In this document: in pieces, positions 36,055 through 44,304 of the stretch
How positions within the stretch are numbered: position 1 is the stretch's first letter
Layout of the letters: each line of letters opens with the position of its first letter
Source: JAFGLZ01 sp964622545
Lineage (GTDB): Bacteria > Planctomycetota > Phycisphaerae > UBA1845 > JAFGLZ01
Length of the DNA: 64,000 nt
Direction of reading: 5' to 3'
Assembly: GCA_964622545.1 (NCBI GenBank)
Contig: CAZUQM010000006.1
Location: 124,001 to 188,000, forward strand
Notes under the pieces: model-generated
The model's database searches: none
Told to the model about the DNA's origin: nothing
The model's input: only the letters and a program-made list of their open reading frames with translations
Translations under genes and position numbers: made by a program

Positions 36055-36371
36055 CGGGACATTCCCCTTGCTGCCCGGTTCCTGGCTCGGGCGCGGCTTC
36101 CGCTCGGTTGTCGAGAAGCTGAGGCCTCTCCCACCCTCCCTGGGGCACCATGCACGCGGCATGGACTCCGCATCGGACATGCACAGGCGCCCGCAACGTA
36201 AGGTCAATGTTATCAGTCGGCTATACCCAAATCTAGCCGGAACTTCCCTCAGTAGGCGGCTCGGGCGCCCCCGCAATGGTCCCCGCTCGTCCGCCGGACG
36301 GGCGATTGGGATATACTGGATGCGGGCTGACCCTGCATCCGAAGAAGCGTCTCTCGCACTGGAGCCGACCC
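36055..36371. other. Divergent intergenic region between HAF protein and tilS
   Basis: No gene is seen. A 6-bp hairpin CGGCTA/TAGCCG flanks 36218-36239. TATACT at 36312-36317, preceded by GGGA, is a possible -10 for tilS, but no clear -35 accompanies it. Confidence 0.4.
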
Positions 36372-37841
36372 TTGCCCCGACACGCCCTCGTCAAGACCCT
36401 TAGCGATGCCATCGCTCGGCTCGGTATGCCCGAGCGGGGCGAGGGTGTGGTCCTGGCCGTCTCCGGCGGGGCGGATTCGACGGCCCTGTTGCACGCCACG
36501 GCCCTGGTCAACGACGACCAGCGTCGCGGATGGGAGCTCTGCGTGGCCCATCTGAATCACCTGATCCGTGGTGAGGCGGCCGATGAGGACGCCCGATTCG
36601 TCGAAGCCGAGTCCGAGCGGCTCGGACTGCCCTGCATCATCGACCGGTGCGACGTGCCCGCCCTGGCCCGGGATGGCGGGCTGTCGCTCGAGCAGGCCGC
36701 CCGATCGGCCAGGTACGCGTTTCTAGAACGGGTAGCCGACGAACGCGGAGGTCGTTACGTGGTGACCGCCCATCACGCGGACGACCAGGTCGAGACGGTG
36801 TTGATCAACGCCCTGACCGGCACGGGTCTGCACGGTCTGCGAGGGATGCGGCCGGTCCGCCCGCTCCGTAGCGGCAGTGACGTCCGATTGGTCAGGCCCC
36901 TGCTGGGCGTACGGCGTGACGATCTGGTGGCGTTCCTCCGCAACGCGGGTCTGAGTTGGCGGCACGACCCTACCAACGACGATGTGCAACACCTTCGCAA
37001 CACGGTCCGGCAGGCGTTGCTGCCGCTCCTCGCGCGAGAGATCAACCCGCAGGTGAGCGCAGCGATCCTGCGTTTGGCCGAGCAATCGGCCCGGGTCGAG
37101 GCCATGCTCGATGGTTTGGTGGAGCCAGCGCGATCGGAGGTCGTCCTGACCGAGGGACCGGCGGAGTCGATCCTGTCGATTGATGCGCTGGTCGGCCTGC
37201 CGGTCTTGGTGCAGGGCGAACTTCTGCGTGAGGCCGTGATGCGGTTGGCTGAGGCGGAGCCCGGGGTTGCCGACGGCGTTGCCCGCGAGCTGGGCCTGGA
37301 ACAGGTCGATCGGGTCCTCGAGCTGATCCGTCAGGACGAGAGCGGCCGCGAGGTCCATCTGGCAGGAGGGATCGTCGCGGCAAGGGCCTATGAGCGGCTC
37401 GTCCTGCGTCGCGGTCGACCGAGCGCCCCTGGGGGCGTCACGGAGGCTCGCACCGTGGCTTGCCCCGGGAGGACCGATCTGTCCTCGGCGGGATGGCGGC
37501 TGCACACGACCATCCGCGGTCGCCATGGCGATGACGCGAGGCCGTCGGACCGCCAGGAGGCCGGCCTGAGTGAACGCGTGGACTACGACGCTGTCGCCCT
37601 GCCGCTGTTCGTCAGGCCGCCGCTGCCGGGCGACGCGTTCAGACCGCTGGGCGCGCCGGGCAGCAAGAAGGTGAGCCGGTATTTCATGGATGCCAAGATC
37701 CCGCGAGAGCAGCGCGACCGGGCGCTGTTGGTCTGCGATCAGGCTGGACCGATCTGGCTGATCGGTCATCGCATCGACCACCGCGTCCGCCTGACCTCGG
37801 AGACGCGGCGCGTACTCGACATGCGGGCCGAAATGGTCTAA
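36372..37841 (+). CDS. tilS: tRNA(Ile)-lysidine synthase
   Basis: A 489-residue N-type ATP pyrophosphatase that converts C34 of tRNA-Ile(CAU) to lysidine, so that it reads AUA. The PP-loop SGGADS is at residues 31-36, followed by ELCVAHLNHLIRGEAADEDARFV and VTAHHADDQVETVLINALTGTG. The middle TilS domain and a C-terminal domain with FRPLGAPGSKKVSRYFMDAKIPRE complete the full-length type. I choose TTG 36372, which gives the usual short N-terminus and has GGAG close upstream. The ATG at 36276 would add 32 residues and lies upstream of the possible -10 at 36312, so the start is uncertain. Confidence 0.9.
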   Translation: MPRHALVKTLSDAIARLGMPERGEGVVLAVSGGADSTALLHATALVNDDQRRGWELCVAHLNHLIRGEAADEDARFVEAESERLGLPCIIDRCDVPALARDGGLSLEQAARSARYAFLERVADERGGRYVVTAHHADDQVETVLINALTGTGLHGLRGMRPVRPLRSGSDVRLVRPLLGVRRDDLVAFLRNAGLSWRHDPTNDDVQHLRNTVRQALLPLLAREINPQVSAAILRLAEQSARVEAMLDGLVEPARSEVVLTEGPAESILSIDALVGLPVLVQGELLREAVMRLAEAEPGVADGVARELGLEQVDRVLELIRQDESGREVHLAGGIVAARAYERLVLRRGRPSAPGGVTEARTVACPGRTDLSSAGWRLHTTIRGRHGDDARPSDRQEAGLSERVDYDAVALPLFVRPPLPGDAFRPLGAPGSKKVSRYFMDAKIPREQRDRALLVCDQAGPIWLIGHRIDHRVRLTSETRRVLDMRAEMV

Positions 37842-37884
37842 GGAGGACGCCGCGGGTGATCCTCCGGCGCGTGGATGCAACCTG

Positions 37885-38805
37885 ATGCCCAAGCCGCAGG
37901 AGTATCTTCGACCCGACGTGCTCGCCCAGGTGAGGCGGCTGGACCTGCGCGCGCGTTTTCTGGTCGAGGGCTTTCTGGCCGGGCTGCACCGGTCGCCCTT
38001 CCACGGCTTCAGCGTGGAGTTCAGCGAGCATCGCAAGTACGCGCCCGGCGACGACCCGCGTCTGCTCGACTGGAACATCTTCGCCAAGACCGACCGATTC
38101 TACATCCGGAAGTTCCAGGCCGAGACGAACATGGACACCTACATGCTGGTCGATCTGTCCGGCAGCATGGACTACCCCGTGTTTCAGGAGCCGGACCTCA
38201 GCGCCGGGCGATTCCGGAAGATCGACTACGCGATCTGCCTGGCCGGTGCCATTGGATACATGCTGGTCGGTCAGCAGGACGCGGTCGGGCTGGCGACCTT
38301 CGCCGAACGCCTTCAGGCCTTCCTGCCCGCACGAGCCAAGCGGACGCACCTGCTGGCCATCCTCGCCGAGTTGACGAACGTCAGACCGTACGGAGCGACG
38401 CGTCTGGCCGAGGCGATCCACCAGATCGCCGACCGCATCCGCAAACGCAGCATCATGGTGCTCTTCAGCGACCTGCTCAGCGACTCGACGGCCGAGGTGG
38501 TCGAGGCGCTGCACCATCTGCGGTACCGCGGCCATGACTTGATCGTCTTCCATGTCTTGAGTGAAGAAGAGGCTCGGCTGCCGTTCGAAGGGCCGCAGCG
38601 GTTCTACGACGTCGAGACCGAGACCGAGGTCCAGGCCGACGCGGCCGCCATCCGTGCCGCCTACCTGGAAGAGCTGCAGCGTTTCATCGGCGACTACCAG
38701 CACGAGGTAGCGCTGTTGCGCGGCGACTTCGTCTCGGTGCACACGGGCATGACGTTCGACAAGGCGTTGCTCCAGTTCCTGATCAGTCGGCAGCGACGGC
38801 TGTAG
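37885..38805 (+). CDS. DUF58 domain protein with vWA-type metal site
   Basis: A 306-residue DUF58 protein. The family signature HRKYAPGDDPRLLDWNIFAKTDRFYIRKF is present, followed by a vWA-like domain with the MIDAS motif D90-L-S92-G-S94. DUF58 proteins usually accompany MoxR ATPases and membrane vWA proteins in envelope or stress-related systems, but none is next to it here. It lies 43 bases after tilS on the same strand. No signal peptide or membrane segment is seen, so it is probably cytoplasmic. Confidence 0.88.
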   Translation: MPKPQEYLRPDVLAQVRRLDLRARFLVEGFLAGLHRSPFHGFSVEFSEHRKYAPGDDPRLLDWNIFAKTDRFYIRKFQAETNMDTYMLVDLSGSMDYPVFQEPDLSAGRFRKIDYAICLAGAIGYMLVGQQDAVGLATFAERLQAFLPARAKRTHLLAILAELTNVRPYGATRLAEAIHQIADRIRKRSIMVLFSDLLSDSTAEVVEALHHLRYRGHDLIVFHVLSEEEARLPFEGPQRFYDVETETEVQADAAAIRAAYLEELQRFIGDYQHEVALLRGDFVSVHTGMTFDKALLQFLISRQRRL

Positions 38806-38951
38806 GGGAAGGGTATCTTGCGATGCGCGCCCGGGCCACCCAATGGCACGCGGCCGGGCGCTCATGGCTGGCACCCGACCGCGCGTTGTCCCGCAAACAC
38901 TGAGGTCACTGAATCACAGCCAAGCTGGACATGTCCCCAAGCGTCGCGTCC

Positions 38952-39749
38952 CTAGTGTCCTCGGCGTGGCCGGGCCCAAACGGACACCACACCCAGGACG
39001 GCCATCCACACCGTCGCGGGCTCGGGCACGGCGCCTCCTGCGCCGCCCCTCATCCACGCCACGTTGTCGATGAGCAGTCCATCGGCGAAGTTGGCCTTCG
39101 CCAGGTTCAGTATCTCCACACGAGCGATGATCCGGTCGTCGACCATCGTCGCGATGAAGGTCTCGTAGTTCTGCTTGGACTTCTTGGACTCCCACAGCCA
39201 CGACGCGACCGTCCGCTGAGCTATCGGAGAGCCCGACGCGTCGAAGAGCGACACGTCGAGACTGTGCACGTTGCCCTGCACGCCCATACCGACGAAGGCC
39301 CCGAACCCCGAGACCGGCTCATCGAAGAGGATCGTAAAGGGTTCGGCCGCCCGGTTGTTGTCGAACTTCACATAGACGTTGCTGCCGTGATCCTGGTAGG
39401 AGCCGTCATAGCCCGTGATGTGCTCGGCGATGCGGCCGCCCTCGGGCTGGATGCCCGACGAGCCACCATGCGGGCCGCCGGCGGTGTTGGCGAACCTCAC
39501 GCCGTCGGAATCGGCGTACTGGTTGCCCAGCACCGTTCCGCGGCTGAGGTCCTCGAAGGTGATCTGACCGGTAGGTAGGCCAATGAAGTCGTGATAGGCA
39601 CTGGAGAGGTCGGCAAACGACTCGAAGGGGTCGCCCTGGTTGGTCTCGTCGAACCAGATCGGGGCGGCCTGACATGTCGCCGCGACTAGCCCCACCGCTG
39701 CGAGGACCCGCCCGAGGTTCCGTGATGTGCCGACGTCGTCCAGGGACAT
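38952..39749 (-). CDS. PEP-CTERM sorting domain protein, secreted
   Basis: A 265-residue exported protein. From ATG 39749 (GGAG nine bases upstream) it starts MSLDDVGTSRNLGRVLAAVG with a signal peptide ending TCQA. The body is beta-rich and shows ITFEDLSRGTVLGNQY and FDEPVSGFGAFVGMGVQGN, like surface beta-sandwich proteins. The C-terminus is VPEPATVWMAVLGVVSVWA followed by RPRR, a standard PEP-CTERM tripartite tail processed by an exosortase. No exosortase gene lies in the window. The frame opens at 39806, but the upstream part does not improve the signal peptide. Confidence 0.85.
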   Translation of the reverse strand: MSLDDVGTSRNLGRVLAAVGLVAATCQAAPIWFDETNQGDPFESFADLSSAYHDFIGLPTGQITFEDLSRGTVLGNQYADSDGVRFANTAGGPHGGSSGIQPEGGRIAEHITGYDGSYQDHGSNVYVKFDNNRAAEPFTILFDEPVSGFGAFVGMGVQGNVHSLDVSLFDASGSPIAQRTVASWLWESKKSKQNYETFIATMVDDRIIARVEILNLAKANFADGLLIDNVAWMRGGAGGAVPEPATVWMAVLGVVSVWARPRRGH

Positions 39750-39840
39750 CCGTGCTGGCTCCGATGTCATGAAGGCCAAGAGCATGCCCCGCCCAGCTTG
39801 GCGCAATCAGCGCGCAAACCTAGGCGCTGGCAGCCCGCAA

Positions 39841-39918
39841 GCGTTTCACCGTCCAGCAAGCCCGGCAATCGATGCCGGGCCTGCCCGCACGTCAGACCGA
39901 CGCACGACGGTGAAGCGC
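39841..39918 (-). ncRNA. Candidate structured RNA (three-way junction) in the leader of the PEP-CTERM gene
   Basis: Three helices account for nearly all of 78 bases. P1 pairs 39841-39853 with 39906-39918 (13 positions, one non-Watson-Crick). P3 is a hairpin, 39856-39867 with 39873-39884 (12 bp, 5-base loop). P2 is a hairpin, 39887-39893 with 39899-39905 (7 bp, 5-base loop). Junctions are two, two and zero bases. Read as minus-strand RNA, the imperfect positions in P2 and P3 become G-U pairs, and the single A-C mismatch falls in P1. I cannot match it to a named riboswitch; it may instead be a palindromic repeat. Confidence 0.5.
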
Positions 39919-39990
39919 CCGCTCTGCAACGCTTCCCTCCCCCTCGATGGGTGCCACGGGTCTGAAGAAAAACCCGCACGGCACGGATGG

Positions 39991-40019
39991 GATATACGAT
40001 TCGATCCTGCCAGGGGCAA
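39991..40019 (-). promoter_or_regulatory. Possible promoter for the PEP-CTERM gene
   Basis: On the minus strand TTGCCC (40019-40014), 17-base spacer, TATATC (39996-39991). It would give a leader of about 235 bases carrying the three-way-junction element. The hexamers match only moderately. Confidence 0.3.
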
Positions 40020-40136
40020 AAATGGATGGAGTCCCAGACCGGCACTGGGCTCGGCTGACGAATGTAAGCTTCAAACTTGCAAAGAGTTAGGTATGTTAAG
40101 AAAGTTCAGCCTGGCTGATCGGACCGGGCGCCGTTA

Positions 40137-41237
40137 TCACGCCAAGTCGTCGAGCCACCCCGCCTCCGGCCGCAGCCGACGCGTGAAGACGCGGCCTTGG
40201 TCGTTAGGGTCTTGGGCCTCATGATACTTGAACAGCATGTCCTGGCCGATCACGCCGAGGATCTCGACCTTTCCCGTCCGGTGCGACATGACGAAGCGGA
40301 AGCGTTTGCTCAGGCCGTTGAGCTGTCGCTTGGCCTGCTCGACGATCTCGTAGGCGCGGGCCAGCGGGACCTGGAAGCCGTGTCGGACTCGCTTGACGGG
40401 CCTGCACTGGAAGACGTAATACGGATTTACCGCAATGCCCGCCAAAGTGTTCTGGAGCTCCGCCATCGTGTCGGGATCGTCGTTGACGCCCTTGAGCAGG
40501 ACCGTCTGGTTGTTCACGACCACCCCGTTGCTCATCAGCTTGCTGACGGCGTCGACCGCCTCCGTAGTGATCTCCCGCGGGTGATTGAAGTGCGTGGTCA
40601 CGTAGACGCGGCGGTCCTTGCGACTATGCTTCCTGAAGACCTTGGGCAGGGAAGGATCGTCCAGGATCCGCATGGGGAACGTGACGGGTACCCGGCTGCC
40701 GAATCGAAGGAACCTCAGGTGATCGACCCGGGATAGCTTCCTGAGGAACGCCTCGATCATCCGCGTGGGCAGGATTAGCGAGTCCCCGCCCGAAATGAGG
40801 ACGTTGTTGATCTCCTCGTGGTCCTGGATGTAGGCCACGGCGTCGCTGAACCGGGACATGATCTCTTCCGTGCTCAGCCCGACGAGCCGCTTGCGGAAGC
40901 AGTACCTGCAGTAGAGGGCACATCGGTTGGTGCATAGGACCAGCGCGGTGGCCCGGTACTTATGCTGGAGGCCGGGCATGATGGTGGCCTCGCGCTCGCC
41001 GCCCGTATCGTAAGAGCCCTCGGCGTTCAGTTCGTCCAGGTTCGGCACGGCCATCCGCTTGAGGGGATCGTCCGGGTCGTCCCAGTTGATCAGACCGGCG
41101 TAGTACCGGGTCAGCTTCATGGGATGCCGTTGGACGATCTTGGCCAGGCGGCGCTTCTCGTCGGGAGGCACCGCGGTGAAGGCCTCGAGCTGATCGAGCG
41201 ACTCGATGGATTTTCTGAGTTCGTGGGTCCAGGCCAT
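40137..41237 (-). CDS. KamA-family radical SAM lysine 2,3-aminomutase-like protein
   Basis: A 366-residue radical SAM, PLP-dependent aminomutase. The [4Fe-4S] motif is C106-x3-C110-x2-C113 in TNRCALYCRYCFRKRLV. VLISGGDSLILP, then FRKHSRKDRRVYVTTHFNHP, and the PLP region VVVNNQTVLLKGVNDD with NPYYVFQCRPVKRVRHGFQVP follow. ATG 41237 has GGAGG seven bases upstream. Members make beta-lysine from lysine, either for antibiotics and osmolytes or, as EpmB, for elongation factor P modification. No efp or epmA is visible nearby, so the exact role is open. Confidence 0.83.
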   Translation of the reverse strand: MAWTHELRKSIESLDQLEAFTAVPPDEKRRLAKIVQRHPMKLTRYYAGLINWDDPDDPLKRMAVPNLDELNAEGSYDTGGEREATIMPGLQHKYRATALVLCTNRCALYCRYCFRKRLVGLSTEEIMSRFSDAVAYIQDHEEINNVLISGGDSLILPTRMIEAFLRKLSRVDHLRFLRFGSRVPVTFPMRILDDPSLPKVFRKHSRKDRRVYVTTHFNHPREITTEAVDAVSKLMSNGVVVNNQTVLLKGVNDDPDTMAELQNTLAGIAVNPYYVFQCRPVKRVRHGFQVPLARAYEIVEQAKRQLNGLSKRFRFVMSHRTGKVEILGVIGQDMLFKYHEAQDPNDQGRVFTRRLRPEAGWLDDLA

Positions 41238-41474
41238 GCCCGAACCTCCGCTCGCCATCGCTCGTCGCGGTTCCGGATCCGTGCTGACAAGCGGGCCGCC
41301 CTGCCACTCCGTTTGCGGACTCAGCCTTCTCATATAGGCACTCCAGCGTCTGTGAAGCCATCGCCCCCGCTTGTCCCCAAGGGAACCACCCGACTCTAGT
41401 TTTCGGCACGGTGTTCAGGTCGTACGTCAGGTCAGAGGCAGGCCGCGCGTCACCGCCGGCCGATAAGCGTCAGA

Positions 41475-41504
41475 AGTATACCTTACGCGTCAAGCGATTT
41501 CCAA
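41475..41504 (-). promoter_or_regulatory. Possible promoter for the KamA-like gene
   Basis: On the minus strand TTGGAA (41504-41499), 18-base spacer, TATACT (41480-41475). It lies about 240 bases before the ATG. Confidence 0.38.
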
Positions 41505-41898
41505 GGGAATTGGCGAAGTTATCAAGGCGCCAATATCGCCATGCTCAAACGTCGCCTTTTCCTCGCCGGTCACAACGGTCCGGCAGCCCAGCCCTTGCCC
41601 GTTATCCAGATGTCGTGAATAGCTAAGGACCATTTAGGCCACCTACGGGGTTTCACTTACCATTTTTGCGGCCGATCATCTCGGCTCGGCGTCGGTCATA
41701 CGGGCGCTGACGGGCAGCGGTTCGCGCCCCCTTGGGAGCGTGCATCTGGCAATAGAAGCGGTGCGACCGAGTCTCGTCCCCCTTTGTGGCTCGGCAGTTG
41801 GATGCAGAGCCGGCGCCGATCCATGGATCCTGTAGGGCTATGGGGGCTGGGCTGGTCGGGCACGACGGTCAGCTCGGTCCGGGGGTCTCCGTGTGCGG

Positions 41899-41928
41899 TT
41901 GGTGTGGTTTGGAGATCAGGGGTATCAT
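41899..41928 (+). promoter_or_regulatory. Predicted promoter for the propeller protein gene
   Basis: TTGGTG (41899-41904), 18-base spacer, TATCAT (41923-41928), with GGGG directly before the -10. The predicted start is near 41935, about 40 bases before the ATG. Confidence 0.48.
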
Positions 41929-41973
41929 GCACGCATCACACTGGCCCAGAGACCATGAGGGAGGAAGCCCACC

Positions 41974-44274
41974 ATGATCCGCGCAATGATGCTCCTCGTA
42001 GCCGGTAGTTGCAGCCTGGGCGCAGAGCCCGCTTGGACGCCGCCGAAGCCGCACCGATTCACACCGGTGGTCGACCAGGTATACCTCCAAGAGACCGGTC
42101 GACAGGTCAAGACGGACGGGCCCATCGAGGCCGTCGGCGTGCTGGACGGGACGATCTACACCGGTCAGGGCTGCGGCGTTCGGGCGGTCAAGGACGGCAA
42201 GCTCGTCGACTGCAAGGGACCGGCCGAGGCCGTCCGCGGGATGGAGACCGTGGGCGATGCCCTTTACGTCATCACGAAGACGGGACTGCATCGGCTCCGC
42301 GGCAAGTCGTGGCGGCACATCGGCAAGGGCACGTTCGTCGACGTGTGCGGGCATCTTGGCAAGGCCCACGTGGCCGCACCGGACAACCTGTTCGCCGTCG
42401 AGGGCGACAAGCTGGCCCCGCTGGAGGGGGCGTACGGGCCGCCGCGCGAGATCCTGAAGCTCACATCGTATGCCGAAACGCTCTACTGCCTGACGCCGGG
42501 CGGAGAGCTGATGCTGTTCAGCGCGGGCGCCTACGACGCCAAGAACACCGTCGACTTCGGCGTGATGCCTTCGGAGAAGGCTCGCGACGTCCTGGCGATC
42601 GGCAACCGCCTCTTCATGAGCACGGATAAGGGGCTCGCGATGCTGCGAGGCATGGGCCTGATGCACGTCCGAGGCGAGGACGGGCTGTGTTATGAGGACA
42701 CGACCTGCCTGGCCGAGGGCTTCGACGACGACCTCTGGATCGGCACGCCTAAGGGCGTGATCCGCATGGTCGACGGTGACTTCCACTACTTCATGGCCAA
42801 GCGGTGGCTGCCGCACAACAAGGTGCGGGACGTCGCGTGCGCGGAGAAGCTGGCGGTGGTCGCCACGGAGGCCGGGCTCGGCATCATCGCGTACGAACCG
42901 TACACGCTCGAGAAGAAGGCGGCCTACTACGAGCGCTGGATGGAGGAGTGGGGCCAGAAGCGGCTGGGCTTCACGCACAAGCTCGAGTGGGACGCGCCGA
43001 CGCAGACGTGGATGCGCGAGGTGAGCGACAACGACGCCGGCTTCACCGCGCACTACCTCGCGGCCATGTGCTTCAAGTATGCGGTAACGGGCGACGCGAA
43101 GGCCCGCGAGGCGGCGCTCGACTCGTTCAAGTCGTTGAAGTGGTGCGAGGAGGCCTCGACGATCGACGGCTTCCCGGCCCGGTCGATGTGGGCCAAGGGC
43201 GAGACGGGGCACAAGGCCCAGGACGGCTCGGGGGGCTATCCGGCCGAGTGGAACGACTGCGGCGACGGCAAGTTCGAGTGGAAAGGCGATACCTCGAGCG
43301 ACGAGGTGGACGCGCATTTCTATGCCTCGGCCTTGTTCTACGAGCTGGCCGCCAAGGGCAACGAGAAGGCCCTGGTCAAGGAGCATCTCCAGCGGATCGG
43401 CGATCACATCGTCGACCACGGGTGGGTGCTGATCGACGTGGACGGCTTGCCCACCGTCTGGGCGCGTTGGGACCCGGAATACTTCGCCAGCGCCCGAGGA
43501 CATGAGGCGTTCGGTTTGAACGGGATGGAGATCCTGGGCTTCATGCGTGCCGCCCACGTGATTACCGGCAAGGGCAAGTTCGAGCGGGCCTACCGCGAGC
43601 TGATCGACATGGGCTATCTGACGGAGGTCGTGCGACAGAAGCTGGTGGACTTCGAGCCGAAGAACGCCCCGCCGGAGCTCAAGCAGCGGAACGACCTGGA
43701 CCTGCCGGCCGAGCCGGTGTGCGACTTCGACGACCGGCTGGCGTGGTTCGTGTACACCCTGCTGGGCCTGTACGAGAAGGATCCGCAGCTGCGATCGGTC
43801 TACATGCGGAGCCTCGAGCGGAGCTGGGCCATCAAGCGGCATGAGCACCAGCCGTGGGCGAATTTCCTGTACGGGGCGATTACCGGGCACGACTGCGAGG
43901 TGGCCCCGAGCGTCCGGCACCTTCGTGAGTGGCCTCTGGACCTGATCCTGTACAGCTATGACTGCAGGCATCGTGACGACCTGTTCGTCGAGGCCGGGTA
44001 CGTCAACTACGTCGGGCGCTCGCGGACCTTCTCGCCCCGCGTGACGGGCCCGCGGCGCTGGACCAGCGCGGGGCTCAACCTTCGTGGCGGCGGGGGCGGC
44101 AAGGCGGTGGTGGATCCGTCCGGTTGGATCGAGGCCTACTGGATGGGGCGCTACTTCGGCTTCATCAAAGCGCCGACGACGAAGGACAAGAAGCTGCTGA
44201 CCGCACCCCATCGCGGCAAGCAGTTCGGGGCCAAACCGTACGACGGGCCGCCGAGGCCCCCGGTGGGGAAGTAA
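41974..44274 (+). CDS. Secreted protein with N-terminal propeller and C-terminal alpha-toroid, unknown function
   Basis: A 766-residue protein that I do not recognise as a named family. MIRAMMLLVAGSCSLGAEPAW is a short signal peptide, with GAGGGAGGAAG before the ATG. Residues about 45-320 are propeller-like repeats of the type LYVITKTGLHRLRGKSW, LFMSTDKGLAMLRGMG and LWIGTPKGVIRMVDG, as in two-component-type propellers. Residues about 320-690 are helical with many Trp, His and Asp (AAMCFKYAVTGDAKAREAALDS, DDRLAWFVYTLLGLYEKDP), resembling an alpha/alpha toroid. That combination suggests recognition or cleavage of a glycan outside the cytoplasm, but no catalytic residues can be assigned. Confidence 0.65.
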   Translation: MIRAMMLLVAGSCSLGAEPAWTPPKPHRFTPVVDQVYLQETGRQVKTDGPIEAVGVLDGTIYTGQGCGVRAVKDGKLVDCKGPAEAVRGMETVGDALYVITKTGLHRLRGKSWRHIGKGTFVDVCGHLGKAHVAAPDNLFAVEGDKLAPLEGAYGPPREILKLTSYAETLYCLTPGGELMLFSAGAYDAKNTVDFGVMPSEKARDVLAIGNRLFMSTDKGLAMLRGMGLMHVRGEDGLCYEDTTCLAEGFDDDLWIGTPKGVIRMVDGDFHYFMAKRWLPHNKVRDVACAEKLAVVATEAGLGIIAYEPYTLEKKAAYYERWMEEWGQKRLGFTHKLEWDAPTQTWMREVSDNDAGFTAHYLAAMCFKYAVTGDAKAREAALDSFKSLKWCEEASTIDGFPARSMWAKGETGHKAQDGSGGYPAEWNDCGDGKFEWKGDTSSDEVDAHFYASALFYELAAKGNEKALVKEHLQRIGDHIVDHGWVLIDVDGLPTVWARWDPEYFASARGHEAFGLNGMEILGFMRAAHVITGKGKFERAYRELIDMGYLTEVVRQKLVDFEPKNAPPELKQRNDLDLPAEPVCDFDDRLAWFVYTLLGLYEKDPQLRSVYMRSLERSWAIKRHEHQPWANFLYGAITGHDCEVAPSVRHLREWPLDLILYSYDCRHRDDLFVEAGYVNYVGRSRTFSPRVTGPRRWTSAGLNLRGGGGGKAVVDPSGWIEAYWMGRYFGFIKAPTTKDKKLLTAPHRGKQFGAKPYDGPPRPPVGK

Positions 44275-44304
44275 GGCAGCCCTGCCACGATCGTTGGCGG
44301 CACC

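Larger units (their letters stand above)
39750..40136. other. Intergenic region upstream of the PEP-CTERM gene
   Basis: No gene is seen in these 387 bases. They hold a compact three-way-junction inverted-repeat structure (39841-39918) and a possible minus-strand promoter (39991-40019). Confidence 0.6.
41238..41973. other. Long divergent intergenic region
   Basis: In 736 bases I find no credible gene on either strand. It contains the predicted promoters at 41475-41504 and 41899-41928. It also has a 7-bp hairpin ATTGGCG/CGCCAAT (41509-41534) and a lower GC content around 41460-41680 than the flanking genes. Confidence 0.55.

Noticed and set aside
39841..39918. Hammerhead ribozyme
   Set aside because: The three-way layout is suggestive, but the CUGAUGA and GAAA core elements are not in the junction.
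41411..41973. Small open frames between the KamA-like gene and the propeller gene
   Set aside because: None has a ribosome-binding site, normal composition or recognisable motif, and they overlap one another on both strands.
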